From Nitrosomonas sp. (GTDB taxonomy: Bacteria; Pseudomonadota; Gammaproteobacteria; Burkholderiales; Nitrosomonadaceae): a stretch of 6,205 nt of DNA. The stretch spans positions 1 through 6,205 of the forward strand of contig DOOY01000086.1 of assembly GCA_003514765.1 (NCBI GenBank), written 5' to 3'. The position numbers were made by a program, and so were the translations under genes. A model generated the notes under the pieces. That model saw only the letters and a program-made list of their open reading frames with translations. It did not search any database and was not told the origin of the DNA. Of the stretch, positions 1-6,205 are shown piece after piece (within the stretch, counting starts at the first letter, position 1; each line of letters opens with the position of its first letter).

Positions 1-560
1 CCACTGATAGCACCAAAACCGGCTAAAATAAGCGCCATACAGGGTAATGCAAATGACGCGCCAAATTTGATTTTAATCGATGGGTTCAGGAGCACTGTTA
101 ATTTTTCTGCAAAGCCTTCTTTGATAGCTTTACCTTCTCTGAGAACAACCTTTCCGTCCTTAATATTCCGGTACAGTGATTCCGCAAACGCGATCTGTTC
201 GCTAGTCGGTTTATTTCGTACGGAAATATAGCCGGTGATTTGATCGCTTTCTCGCAATGGAATTACATTGGCCTCAACCCAATAGTAGTCTCCGTTTTTA
301 CATCTGTTCTTTACAATAGCTGTCCACGGCTTTCCGGATTTTATTGTTTTCCATAAATCATCGAAAGCCTCCTCCGGCACGTCCGGATGCCGCACGATGT
401 TATGAGGCTGACCAAGCAATTCTTCACGCGAAAAACCACTAACATAAACAAAGGCATCATTGACAAAAGTAATTCGTCCTTTTAAATCGGTTTTAGATAT
501 CAAGCCATCCGATTCTCTAAAATTTCTTAAATTTGTAGAGACAGGCAAATTTACCCGCAT
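1..560 (-). CDS. Aer-like PAS-domain chemoreceptor, N-terminal part (cut by left window edge)
   Basis: The reading frame is open from an ATG at 560 to the left edge, giving 186 residues with no stop. It begins MRVNLPV, exactly like the Aer-like receptor at 3517..5223. Residues ~18-120 form a PAS domain collinear with E. coli Aer: N34, H53, N54, R57, H58, D60, W70 and W79 are all present, and in Aer N34, R57, H58 and D60 are linked to FAD binding. The motifs HNIVRHPD and KNGDYYW are clear. The frame ends inside a hydrophobic stretch (from ~165) that should be the first membrane segment, so HAMP and signalling domains are expected beyond the edge. The family senses redox or energy state through FAD on the cytoplasmic side. 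A strong GGAGGA ribosome site supports the start. The gene lies 106 nt downstream of cheB and may be read with it. The PAS receptor class is sure; the ligand (FAD or other) is inferred. Confidence 0.93.
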   Translation of the reverse strand, partial: MRVNLPVSTNLRNFRESDGLISKTDLKGRITFVNDAFVYVSGFSREELLGQPHNIVRHPDVPEEAFDDLWKTIKSGKPWTAIVKNRCKNGDYYWVEANVIPLRESDQITGYISVRNKPTSEQIAFAESLYRNIKDGKVVLREGKAIKEGFAEKLTVLLNPSIKIKFGASFALPCMALILAGFGAIS

Positions 561-666
561 TATTAAATTCCTCCATTCATACTGCTAAATTTACGCGTGT
601 TTTTTATGACAGAGGAATATTGTTTAAGGCAATTCTTCAACAACAAGCGCTACTGCACATATATAC
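561..666. other. Spacer between cheB and the left Aer-like receptor
   Basis: These 106 AT-rich nucleotides contain the ribosome site described at 569..574. I see no GC-rich hairpin followed by a T-run that would end cheB transcription, and no convincing promoter; a TTGTTG and CAATAT pair about 18 nt apart on the minus strand is too weak to call. Read-through from cheRDB into the receptor is therefore possible but not shown. Confidence 0.5.
569..574 (-). promoter_or_regulatory. Shine-Dalgarno site of the left Aer-like receptor
   Basis: GGAGGA lies 8 nt upstream of the ATG at 560. It is the strongest ribosome binding site in the window and fixes the start of this gene, whose protein then begins with the same seven residues as its paralogue at 5223. 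Confidence 0.75.
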
Positions 667-1746
667 TCAAACACGAACAGTCTGTGCACCCAAATTGACA
701 GCTTTTGATAACACTTTTCTTGCCATGTCCTGCAGTGGAATGATTTCATCTACACCCCCTGCAATCACGGCCTCCTTCGGCATGCCATAAACAACACAAC
801 TGGTTTCATCCTGTGCAAAATTATAAGCGCCGGCCTCATGCATATCTAACATCCCGAGGGCGCCATCTTTACCCATGCCAGTCATAATCACACCTATCAC
901 ATTTTTTCCGGCAATTTTTGCTGCTGAACGAAAAAGAACATCGACCGATGGCCTGTGCCTGTTTACAGGTTCTCCCCGGCTTAATTCAGTCATATAATTG
1001 GCTCCGTTTCTTTTAAGCAAAAGGTGAGAATGACCCGGTGCAATGAAAGCATGCCCAGGTAATATACGTTCATCGCCTTGTGCTTCTATAACATTTATTT
1101 TGCACAACTTATTGAGACGATCTGCAAATGATTTTGTAAATGTCTCCGGCATGTGTTGGGCGATAAGAATGCCCGGGCAATTCGGTGGTAATTGTATGAG
1201 AAAATCTTTTAATGCTTCAGTGCCACCTGTCGATGCTCCAACAATAATCAATTTTTCAGTTGAGGTAATTCGCTTAGGCGACATTAAAAAAGTATCATTT
1301 CTTGTCAATATATTAGACTGCGTAGCGAAAGTATGACGTTTGATTCGAGCATGTTTAGCAATACGAAGCTTATTTGCAATTTGGTCGGAATATTCCTGCA
1401 GGCCCGATACAAGATCAATTTTAGGTTTGGCGATAAAATCAATTGCGCCTAATTCAAGCGCACGAAAAGTTATCTCTGAACCTTTGTCAGTTAAGGTGGA
1501 AATCATTAATACAGGCATTGGCCGCAAACGCATCAGCTTTTCCAAAAAATCAAGGCCATCCATTTTTGGCATCTCAACATCCAGCGTTAATACATCAGGA
1601 TTCATTTCGCGTATCATTTCTCTGGCGATCAAAGGGTCGGGTGCTGTGCCAATAACTTCCATATCCGCTTGACTGTTGATGATTTCTGTTAACATTTTGC
1701 GTATTAGCGCTGAATCATCTACTATCAAAACTCGAATTTTACTCAT
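667..1746 (-). CDS. cheB: CheB, chemotaxis response regulator protein-glutamate methylesterase/deamidase
   Basis: The 359-residue protein has the two-domain CheB layout. The receiver domain (~1-120) has the acidic pair D10/D11, phosphoacceptor D56 in LTLDVEMP, S83 in the S/T switch region, and K107 in the AKP motif. A linker (~120-162) leads to the methylesterase domain (~163-350), with the catalytic triad S172 (GASTGG), H198 (AQHMP) and D294 (GMGKDG). These correspond to S164, H190 and D286 of E. coli CheB, each shifted by 8 residues. Phosphorylated by CheA, CheB hydrolyses receptor glutamyl methyl esters in the cytoplasm and can deamidate glutamines, giving negative feedback in adaptation. 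The ATG is preceded by GGAG at a 6-nt spacing and lies 30 nt downstream of cheD, indicating co-transcription. No key residue is missing and the length is normal. The C-terminus QTVRV shows no obvious extra receptor-binding module. Confidence 0.98.
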   Translation of the reverse strand: MSKIRVLIVDDSALIRKMLTEIINSQADMEVIGTAPDPLIAREMIREMNPDVLTLDVEMPKMDGLDFLEKLMRLRPMPVLMISTLTDKGSEITFRALELGAIDFIAKPKIDLVSGLQEYSDQIANKLRIAKHARIKRHTFATQSNILTRNDTFLMSPKRITSTEKLIIVGASTGGTEALKDFLIQLPPNCPGILIAQHMPETFTKSFADRLNKLCKINVIEAQGDERILPGHAFIAPGHSHLLLKRNGANYMTELSRGEPVNRHRPSVDVLFRSAAKIAGKNVIGVIMTGMGKDGALGMLDMHEAGAYNFAQDETSCVVYGMPKEAVIAGGVDEIIPLQDMARKVLSKAVNLGAQTVRV

Positions 1747-1776
1747 GCTTTGCTCCGCATCGCAGGTATTAAAAAT

Positions 1777-2397
1777 TTAGTTAAGAAAAAGTTCCACTTC
1801 ACCTGCTTTGTTGGTGGATTTATTCAATTGTTTGCGATAATCTTTTTCGCGTTCCGAAATTGTGTTGTTACGAACACTTATTAGCTTCTTGACCAGAACC
1901 TTATTCGCTTTTGGAAAAAAATAAACTTTGCGGGGATAGATATCTACCAGATCTTGTGCAATTACAGGAATATTCTCAGTTTCTAGAAAGCTTAAAACAA
2001 AATCAGCATTGCGCTGGCCTACATTTGCCATGGTAAGTCCGCCTATGACATTTCCGCCACCAAAGACTTTTGCTTCCAAATTTGCGCGCCGCACACCGAG
2101 CTTTAATAGCTGGTTGATCAGAATTTCCATTGCAAAGGTGCCATAACGCGCGGAGGAGTTTAGGTACAGATCTGAACGACCGGAGCCAGTCTCAGGCAGC
2201 ATGAAATGATTCATGCCACCAAAGCCGCTAAGTCTGTCGCGAATACATGCAGCAACACATGAACCAAGTACCGTAACCAAGAGCATGTCTTTTTTTGTTA
2301 CATAATATTCACCAGGCAAAAGCTTTACCGCTTGGCTATTAAAATATTTATCAAAGTACAAATTGGTTGCGGTATGCTCATCAAAGATTTCAGCCAT
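1777..2397 (-). CDS. cheD: CheD, chemoreceptor glutamine deamidase
   Basis: CheD hydrolyses specific receptor glutamines to glutamate, and in some bacteria it also interacts with the phosphatase CheC. From the ATG at 2397 the protein has 206 residues. The core motif [10 protein letters not shown] supplies the nucleophilic Cys47, and GGMNHFMLP supplies His64. Their 17-residue spacing equals that of C27 and H44 in Thermotoga maritima CheD, and T42 probably fills the third catalytic position. A glycine-rich segment ([11 protein letters not shown]) follows, as usual in the family. The C-terminal tail after ~165 is lysine-rich and polar. A longer frame starts at GTG 2415 and overlaps the cheR stop by 1 nt, but it lacks a ribosome site, whereas GGGAG lies 5 nt before the ATG. 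No cheC is visible, so a deamidase-only role is the simplest reading. Confidence 0.96.
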   Translation of the reverse strand: MAEIFDEHTATNLYFDKYFNSQAVKLLPGEYYVTKKDMLLVTVLGSCVAACIRDRLSGFGGMNHFMLPETGSGRSDLYLNSSARYGTFAMEILINQLLKLGVRRANLEAKVFGGGNVIGGLTMANVGQRNADFVLSFLETENIPVIAQDLVDIYPRKVYFFPKANKVLVKKLISVRNNTISEREKDYRKQLNKSTNKAGEVELFLN

Positions 2398-2402
2398 ACA
2401 TA

Positions 2403-2407
2403 CTCCC
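2403..2407 (-). promoter_or_regulatory. Shine-Dalgarno site that decides the cheD start
   Basis: GGGAG lies 5 nt upstream of the ATG at 2397 and inside the extra six codons of the alternative GTG frame. The sequence before the GTG at 2415 is A-rich end-of-cheR coding DNA with no purine-rich ribosome site, so the ATG is preferred. Confidence 0.6.
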
Positions 2408-2414
2408 GATTCCA

Positions 2415-3275
2415 CTATTTTTTAACTGTTTCATACACAGTTTTTTCACGTAATTTAATTAAATCAGCGGCATGCTGAAAACTTTCAGAGTGACCCGCAA
2501 ATAACAGTCCATCTTGAGCGAGTAATGGCACAAACTTTTTCAAAATTCTATATTGTGTCGGCTTATCAAAATAAATCATAACGTTACGACAGAAAATGGC
2601 ATCAAATGGTCCTCGAATCGGCCAGTTGTCATCTAATAAATTTAATTGCCGGAAAGTAATTAAATTACGTAGTTCCGGCCTGACTTTTACTGTGCCTGCA
2701 TTTATACCGTTGCCCTTTAGAAAAAATTTTTTGAGCATATCTCTCGGTAATTTTTCCAATCGCTCCAGTGAATAGATGCCCGACTGAGCTTTTAATAACA
2801 CGTTGGTATCCAGATCTGTTGCCAGTATATGCACAGGTGGTGAAAATGATTTAAAAACCTGTACCACAGTCATAGCCATTGAATAGGGCTCTTCACCTGT
2901 TGAAGAAGCGCTGCACCAGAGGTGAATCTTATTTTGATTCTTACGACTTTTTACATGCTGTTCAAGTATGGGGAAGTGATGTTGCTCTCGAAAGAATGAA
3001 GTAAGGTTGGTTGTCAATGCATTGGTGAATCCTTCCCACTCTGTGGAATTTGAGCGTTCCAAAAAGTTAAGGTATTCCCTGAAAGTATTGCATCCATTAA
3101 CACGGAGACGTCGGGAGAGTCGACTATACACCATATTATATTTACTGGATGAGAGCGTTATACCCGCTCGCTTATATATCAGATTCTTTACGCGCTCAAA
3201 ATCGTGCGATGTGAATTCGTATTCATGTTCGTTACTGCTGTGATCCTTCGCACTGCCCGCCAGTATCTTGTTCAT
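2415..3275 (-). CDS. cheR: CheR, chemoreceptor glutamate O-methyltransferase
   Basis: CheR transfers methyl groups from S-adenosylmethionine to receptor glutamates in the cytoplasm. The 286-residue protein has the same length as E. coli CheR. The N-terminal helical domain (~18-90) contains the basic helix with R52, R55, R56 and R58 that contacts receptor methylation helices. The AdoMet fold carries [11 protein letters not shown] (E129), ATDLDTNVL (D153, D155) and [10 protein letters not shown] (~227-236), followed by [10 protein letters not shown]. The beta subdomain (~161-210) has a KGNGINAG loop with spaced glycines and a nearby VKVR, resembling the loop that binds the C-terminal receptor pentapeptide in enteric CheR; this fits the SWEEF tail on the MCP at 5396. 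I chose the ATG at 3275 over a TTG one codon earlier; the ribosome site is weak (GGAT) in either case. It is the first gene of the tight cheR-cheD-cheB cluster. Confidence 0.97.
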   Translation of the reverse strand: MNKILAGSAKDHSSNEHEYEFTSHDFERVKNLIYKRAGITLSSSKYNMVYSRLSRRLRVNGCNTFREYLNFLERSNSTEWEGFTNALTTNLTSFFREQHHFPILEQHVKSRKNQNKIHLWCSASSTGEEPYSMAMTVVQVFKSFSPPVHILATDLDTNVLLKAQSGIYSLERLEKLPRDMLKKFFLKGNGINAGTVKVRPELRNLITFRQLNLLDDNWPIRGPFDAIFCRNVMIYFDKPTQYRILKKFVPLLAQDGLLFAGHSESFQHAADLIKLREKTVYETVKK

Positions 3276-3516
3276 CAATCATCCAGTTTATTAATATATG
3301 CTGTCATTCAGATAAACCAGAATTCAATTTTTTATCGAGGTAAGCTGTATACGGCGACACGCAGTGCTTCTAAATTGTTTCATTTATTTATTTCAGTATG
3401 ATGATACGAACGCGAAATTCAAATTTTGTTTGTTAAGCTGATAAGTATCTAAATAATCAATTTATTTTACTCATCTAAGTCAGGCATATTTATTGTTGAG
3501 AGCTGTTATCCGATTC
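3276..3516. other. AT-rich spacer upstream of cheR
   Basis: This is the longest non-coding stretch in the window, 241 nt between the stop of the Aer-like receptor and the start of cheR. It is visibly AT-rich, with repeated AAATAA/TTATT-type tracts. I see no GC-rich hairpin with a T-run, no clear sigma-70 pair and no good sigma-28 site. TATATT at about 3293-3298 on the minus strand could serve as a -10 element for cheR, but no matching -35 lies 16 to 18 nt upstream. No small open frame here has a convincing ribosome site. Confidence 0.5.
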
Positions 3517-5223
3517 TCATTTGCTATTTACAATCTTTTTATTTTTCCAATTTTGTTGATCTAATAGAACAGCAGTTGAGACAGAATCATTTCTTTTCGA
3601 AGATTCAAGCTGGGCTATTGTCGTATTGGTAGTGCGAGCAGTTTTTCCAACATTGAAAATTGAGATTGCGCTGGTTACTTCATTAGCCTGATTCTCTAGA
3701 GATTCAGCAGAAGCGGCGGCTTCTTCAACAAGTGCTGCATTTTGCTGTGTTACCTCATCCATTTGCGCGACTGCTTGATTGATTTGTTCGATACCCGAGC
3801 CTTGTTCTCGCGAAGCAGCACTGATTTCAGCCATAATCTCAGTAACATTATTTATAGAAGACAGAATCTCTTGCATGGTGTTGCCAACTTTATTCACCAA
3901 CTTTGTTCCACTGTCAATTTGCAGTACAGAGTTATCAATCAGTTTCTTTATTTCTTTGGCGGCAGTCGCACTTCGTTGCGCCAGATTGCGCACTTCGGAG
4001 GCAACAACTGCAAAACCCCTTCCTTGCTCTCCCGCGCGAGCGGCTTCCACAGCTGCATTTAATGCCAAGATATTGGTTTGAAATGCAATGCCATCTATTA
4101 CATTGGTAATGCCAACAATATTCTTTGAACTGTTATTAATAAGGTTCATCGTGCCCATAACATCAGTCATCATATGGCCGCCTTTGGCGGCTATTTTGCT
4201 GGCATTATCGGTGAGTTGATCGGCACGTTGAGCATTATCAACATTTTGTTTGACCGTGGAAGCTAATTCTTCCATGCTTGCAGATGTTTCCTCAAGTGAT
4301 GACGCTTGCTCTTCTGTGCGTTGCGATAGATCTTGATTGCCGGCAGCAATTTCGCTAGCTGCTTGACGCACCGTTTCAGCACAGTTACGCACATCTAAAA
4401 TAGTGGCCTTCAAGTTGATGCCCATTTGGTTTAATGCCTGAAATAGCTCTCTAAATTCATCGCTATACTTGGCAGAGAATTGAGCATTTAAATCTCCTGA
4501 GGCAAGAACATTCGCCAGACTAATGGCTTCCCGTAAAGGATTCAGTACACGCCGCGTGATGTCAGAGATCATAAAACCTGTAGCTAATACACCGCTGACG
4601 GACGCTATCAAAATGAAGTTATTTAACCACGGCATTGCTGCAGGCTGAGCAGCACTCCACCAACCTGCAACAGCAGCACTTAATAACAGGAGCATTGGTA
4701 AAGATAGAGCCATCGCCACACGTTTTTCAATAGTCATTCGCAACAACGATGCAACTATCCCACTAAAGCCAGTTTGGACAATGCTGCCATTTTTTATTTT
4801 CAGATTCTTTGCTGTGCCGTCAAGAATTTGTTGATAGATGGGGACTGTTTGTTCTATCACTTGCCGTGATGGTTTTGTGCGTACTGACAGATAACCGACA
4901 ACATTTCCATTTTCTATCAATGGGGTGGCGTTACCAATAACCCAGTAGTAATCGCCATTTTTGCGTCGATTCTTAATTAAACCGGTCCAGGGCTTCCCGC
5001 TTTTAAGTATGTTCCATAAATCTGCGAAGGCTTCGGGTGGCATATCGGGATGCCGTACTATATTATGTGCTTTACCTAACAATTCTTCTTTCGAGAATCC
5101 ACTCACTTCAATAAATTGTTGGTTGACATAAGTGATACGCCCCTTCGAATCAGTCGTCGACAATATTAATGTGTCGTCTGCAAGACTATATTCAGTATTG
5201 GTGACTGGCAGATTGACTCTCAT
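3517..5223 (-). CDS. Aer-like PAS-HAMP-MCP chemoreceptor (probable aerotaxis/energy taxis)
   Basis: The 568-residue receptor has the full Aer layout. The N-terminal PAS domain (~15-120) aligns with E. coli Aer without gaps through residue 95, keeping N34, R57, H58 and D60 of the FAD pocket as well as W70 and W79. A linker leads to two membrane segments (~169-189 and ~200-220) joined by a very short loop, so there is no periplasmic ligand domain. HAMP follows (~220-272, with P229 and the DEF motif at 255), then the methyl-accepting coiled coil with its hairpin tip around 376-407 ([16 protein letters not shown]) that binds CheW and CheA. A perfect methylation motif covers 307-316 ([10 protein letters not shown]). 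The tail (~527-568) is polar and ends [11 protein letters not shown], without the W-x-x-F pentapeptide that recruits CheR. The ATG has AGGA 10 nt upstream. The gene lies 241 nt before cheR. Receptor type is certain; oxygen or redox sensing is inferred from Aer. Confidence 0.96.
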   Translation of the reverse strand: MRVNLPVTNTEYSLADDTLILSTTDSKGRITYVNQQFIEVSGFSKEELLGKAHNIVRHPDMPPEAFADLWNILKSGKPWTGLIKNRRKNGDYYWVIGNATPLIENGNVVGYLSVRTKPSRQVIEQTVPIYQQILDGTAKNLKIKNGSIVQTGFSGIVASLLRMTIEKRVAMALSLPMLLLLSAAVAGWWSAAQPAAMPWLNNFILIASVSGVLATGFMISDITRRVLNPLREAISLANVLASGDLNAQFSAKYSDEFRELFQALNQMGINLKATILDVRNCAETVRQAASEIAAGNQDLSQRTEEQASSLEETSASMEELASTVKQNVDNAQRADQLTDNASKIAAKGGHMMTDVMGTMNLINNSSKNIVGITNVIDGIAFQTNILALNAAVEAARAGEQGRGFAVVASEVRNLAQRSATAAKEIKKLIDNSVLQIDSGTKLVNKVGNTMQEILSSINNVTEIMAEISAASREQGSGIEQINQAVAQMDEVTQQNAALVEEAAASAESLENQANEVTSAISIFNVGKTARTTNTTIAQLESSKRNDSVSTAVLLDQQNWKNKKIVNSK

Positions 5224-5252
5224 AATCTTTATTTCCTAAAATCTTTTGAAAA

Positions 5253-5278
5253 TTATCGCAAGTAGAGATTAAACGGGG
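5253..5278 (-). promoter_or_regulatory. Possible sigma-28 (FliA) promoter of the Aer-like receptor
   Basis: On the minus strand CCCCGTTT, 10 nt, then TGCGATAA resembles the flagellar sigma-28 pattern TAAAGTTT-N11-GCCGATAA. The GTTT and CGATAA cores match, but the spacer is one base short and the first half of the -35 does not match. The position is good: the -10 ends 29 nt before the ATG at 5223, leaving room for a short leader with the ribosome site. FliA control is common for chemoreceptor genes, which is the main reason to list it. Confidence 0.22.
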
Positions 5279-5314
5279 TGCTTTCAAATTAATCTATAAT
5301 GGATAAAGTCCTTC

Positions 5315-5368
5315 ACCCGTAGCTTTGAGTAAATATGACTTTGTTATATCATCGGCAAAGCTGCGGGT
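5315..5368. repeat. Imperfect inverted repeat, 13-bp arms (12 of 13 paired)
   Basis: The arms are ACCCGTAGCTTTG at 5315-5327 and CAAAGCTGCGGGT at 5356-5368. They are reverse complements except for one position and are separated by 28 nt of AT-rich sequence. The repeat lies between the stop of the MCP (5396) and the start of the Aer-like receptor (5223). Neither strand has a T-run after the second arm, so this is not a standard intrinsic terminator. It could be a 3'-end-stabilising hairpin, a divided operator, or chance. A sigma-28-like -10 (GCCGATGA on the minus strand, 5349-5356) sits at the inner edge of one arm. Confidence 0.55.
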
Positions 5369-5395
5369 AATTACATGTTAATGCTTGATTTCCTC

Positions 5396-6205
5396 TTAGA
5401 ACTCTTCCCAGGAATCTTCGCCGCCGCCCGATACTGCTCTGCGAGGCTTTGACGAAGCCGAAATGAGCTGAGTATCTTTATCTTTGCTGGTTACAACGTG
5501 AGATGACGTTCCACGATTTGGTAATTTGGTTACAGTTGCCTGGCGGTTATTTCTTCTAACTGGTGCCGACACCACGCCACCGGACAATTTAAACAAAGAT
5601 ATGGCCTGAGCCAGGTTCTGTGCCTGTTCTTGCATGGATTCTGCTGCAGCCGCCGCCTCTTCAACTAAGGCAGCATTTTGTTGCGTCACTTCATCCATTT
5701 GCGTCACGGCCTGATTGACTTCTTCGATACCGGTGCTTTGCTCTTGTGATGCTGCAGAAATTTCAGCCATGATGTCTGTCACGCGTTTGACCGCATTGAC
5801 AATTTCATTCATGGTGTCACCTGCTTCATCGACAAGTTTGGTACCATCTTCAACCTTGCTGACAGAATCGCTGATTAATTCTTTGATTTCCTTGGCAGCT
5901 GCAGCAGAGCGTTGTGCCAGCGTACGTACTTCGGTTGCCACAACAGCGAAGCCGCGGCCTTGTTCGCCCGCGCGCGCCGCTTCAACAGCTGCATTCAATG
6001 CCAGAATATTCGTCTGAAATGCAATGCCGTCAATAACACTGATAATATCAACGATTTTCTTGGAGCTGTCATTGATTGCGCTCATGGTTTGTACTACTTG
6101 CCCAACCACGGCGCCGCCTTTTACCGCAACTTCGGATGCGCCCGAAGCCAATTGATTGGCCTGGCGTGCATTATCAGCATTCTGCCTGACGGTAGAAGTT
6201 AATTC
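5396..6205 (-). CDS. Methyl-accepting chemotaxis protein, C-terminal signalling part (cut by right window edge)
   Basis: The frame is open from the right edge to the TAA at 5396-5398 and gives the last 269 residues, so the sensor, membrane and HAMP parts are off the window. It enters within the first methylation helix ([15 protein letters not shown]), runs through the hairpin tip ([28 protein letters not shown]) that contacts CheW and CheA, and returns through the second methylation helix ([15 protein letters not shown]). No insertion or deletion relative to Tsr-type signalling domains is evident by eye. A ~65-residue flexible tail follows (S, T, K, R and G rich), ending DSWEEF. SWEEF fits the x-W-x-x-F(end) pentapeptide that tethers CheR, as NWETF does in E. 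coli Tsr. The TTG near 6151 is an internal leucine codon, not a start. GC content looks higher than in cheR. What it senses cannot be told. Confidence 0.95.
   Translation of the reverse strand, partial: ELTSTVRQNADNARQANQLASGASEVAVKGGAVVGQVVQTMSAINDSSKKIVDIISVIDGIAFQTNILALNAAVEAARAGEQGRGFAVVATEVRTLAQRSAAAAKEIKELISDSVSKVEDGTKLVDEAGDTMNEIVNAVKRVTDIMAEISAASQEQSTGIEEVNQAVTQMDEVTQQNAALVEEAAAAAESMQEQAQNLAQAISLFKLSGGVVSAPVRRNNRQATVTKLPNRGTSSHVVTSKDKDTQLISASSKPRRAVSGGGEDSWEEF

Noticed and set aside
1043..1672. Several plus-strand open frames of 70-110 codons opposite cheB
   Set aside because: They lie wholly antisense to a gene with every catalytic residue intact, their translations have no recognisable domain, and no ribosome site or spacing supports them.
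3007..3401. Plus-strand open frames opposite and upstream of cheR
   Set aside because: The first is antisense to cheR. The second starts inside antisense cheR and runs into the AT-rich spacer; its product is low-complexity without a domain, and I found no ribosome site.
3436..3460. Short GATA/TATC stem near the end of the Aer-like receptor as a terminator
   Set aside because: The stem has only four AT-rich base pairs and no T-run follows, so it cannot be called an intrinsic terminator.
3504..3530. Possible sigma-28 promoter for cheR: TGTAAATA-N11-TCGGATAA on the minus strand
   Set aside because: Only 3 of 8 bases match the -35 consensus and 6 of 8 the -10. It overlaps the end of the preceding receptor gene and would leave a leader of about 220 nt.
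3742..4109. Three overlapping plus-strand open frames opposite the Aer-like receptor
   Set aside because: They mirror the alanine- and glutamate-rich signalling tip. Equivalent antisense frames appear opposite the other MCP (5715..6202), as expected when homologous coding DNA is read backwards.
5396..6151. Treating the TTG at 6151 as the start of a short soluble 251-residue signalling protein
   Set aside because: The frame continues upstream to the window edge with typical MCP sequence ([15 protein letters not shown]), so the TTG is an internal leucine codon of a larger receptor.
1..6205. A previously undescribed system in this window
   Set aside because: All six frames belong to well-known chemotaxis families with normal domain layouts. 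The unusual points are details of receptor architecture and regulation, not a new gene system.

Overview
The window holds six genes, all on the minus strand, and all of them belong to bacterial chemotaxis. Read in the direction of transcription (right to left) they are: the C-terminal part of a methyl-accepting chemotaxis protein (MCP, 5396..6205, cut by the right edge); a complete Aer-like PAS receptor (3517..5223); cheR (2415..3275); cheD (1777..2397); cheB (667..1746); and the N-terminal part of a second Aer-like PAS receptor (1..560, cut by the left edge). I see no convincing gene on the plus strand, and no tRNA, rRNA, CRISPR array, insertion sequence or phage gene.

The organism is most likely a flagellated Gram-negative proteobacterium. 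The receptors carry signalling tips of the Tsr/Aer type. CheB and CheR match the enterobacterial numbering of catalytic residues closely. The cheR-cheD-cheB order next to receptors is typical of betaproteobacteria and some gammaproteobacteria. The DNA is moderately AT-rich, so a low-GC betaproteobacterium is a reasonable guess. This is inference from protein style and gene order, not a database match.

The genes form an adaptation module with its own receptors. CheR adds methyl groups to receptor glutamates. CheB, switched on by phosphorylation from CheA, removes them, and CheD is a receptor glutamine deamidase. cheR and cheD lie 17 nt apart, or overlap by 1 nt if a GTG start is used; cheD and cheB are 30 nt apart, so the three look co-transcribed. 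Spacers of 106 to 241 nt separate the receptor genes from the module and from each other. The kinase CheA, coupling protein CheW and regulator CheY are not in the window and probably lie beyond its edges.

This is a recognisable, established system, and I found no evidence of a new kind. The points worth a second look are: the two collinear Aer-type receptors on either side of cheRDB, with identical first seven residues and conserved FAD-pocket positions; intact methylation motifs in the complete Aer-like receptor, unlike E. coli Aer; a CheR-docking C-terminus (SWEEF) on the conventional MCP but not on the complete Aer-like one; glutamate already encoded at the receptor sites that are amidated in E. 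coli Tsr, despite the presence of two deamidases; and an unexplained inverted repeat with sigma-28-like sequence between the two right-hand receptor genes.
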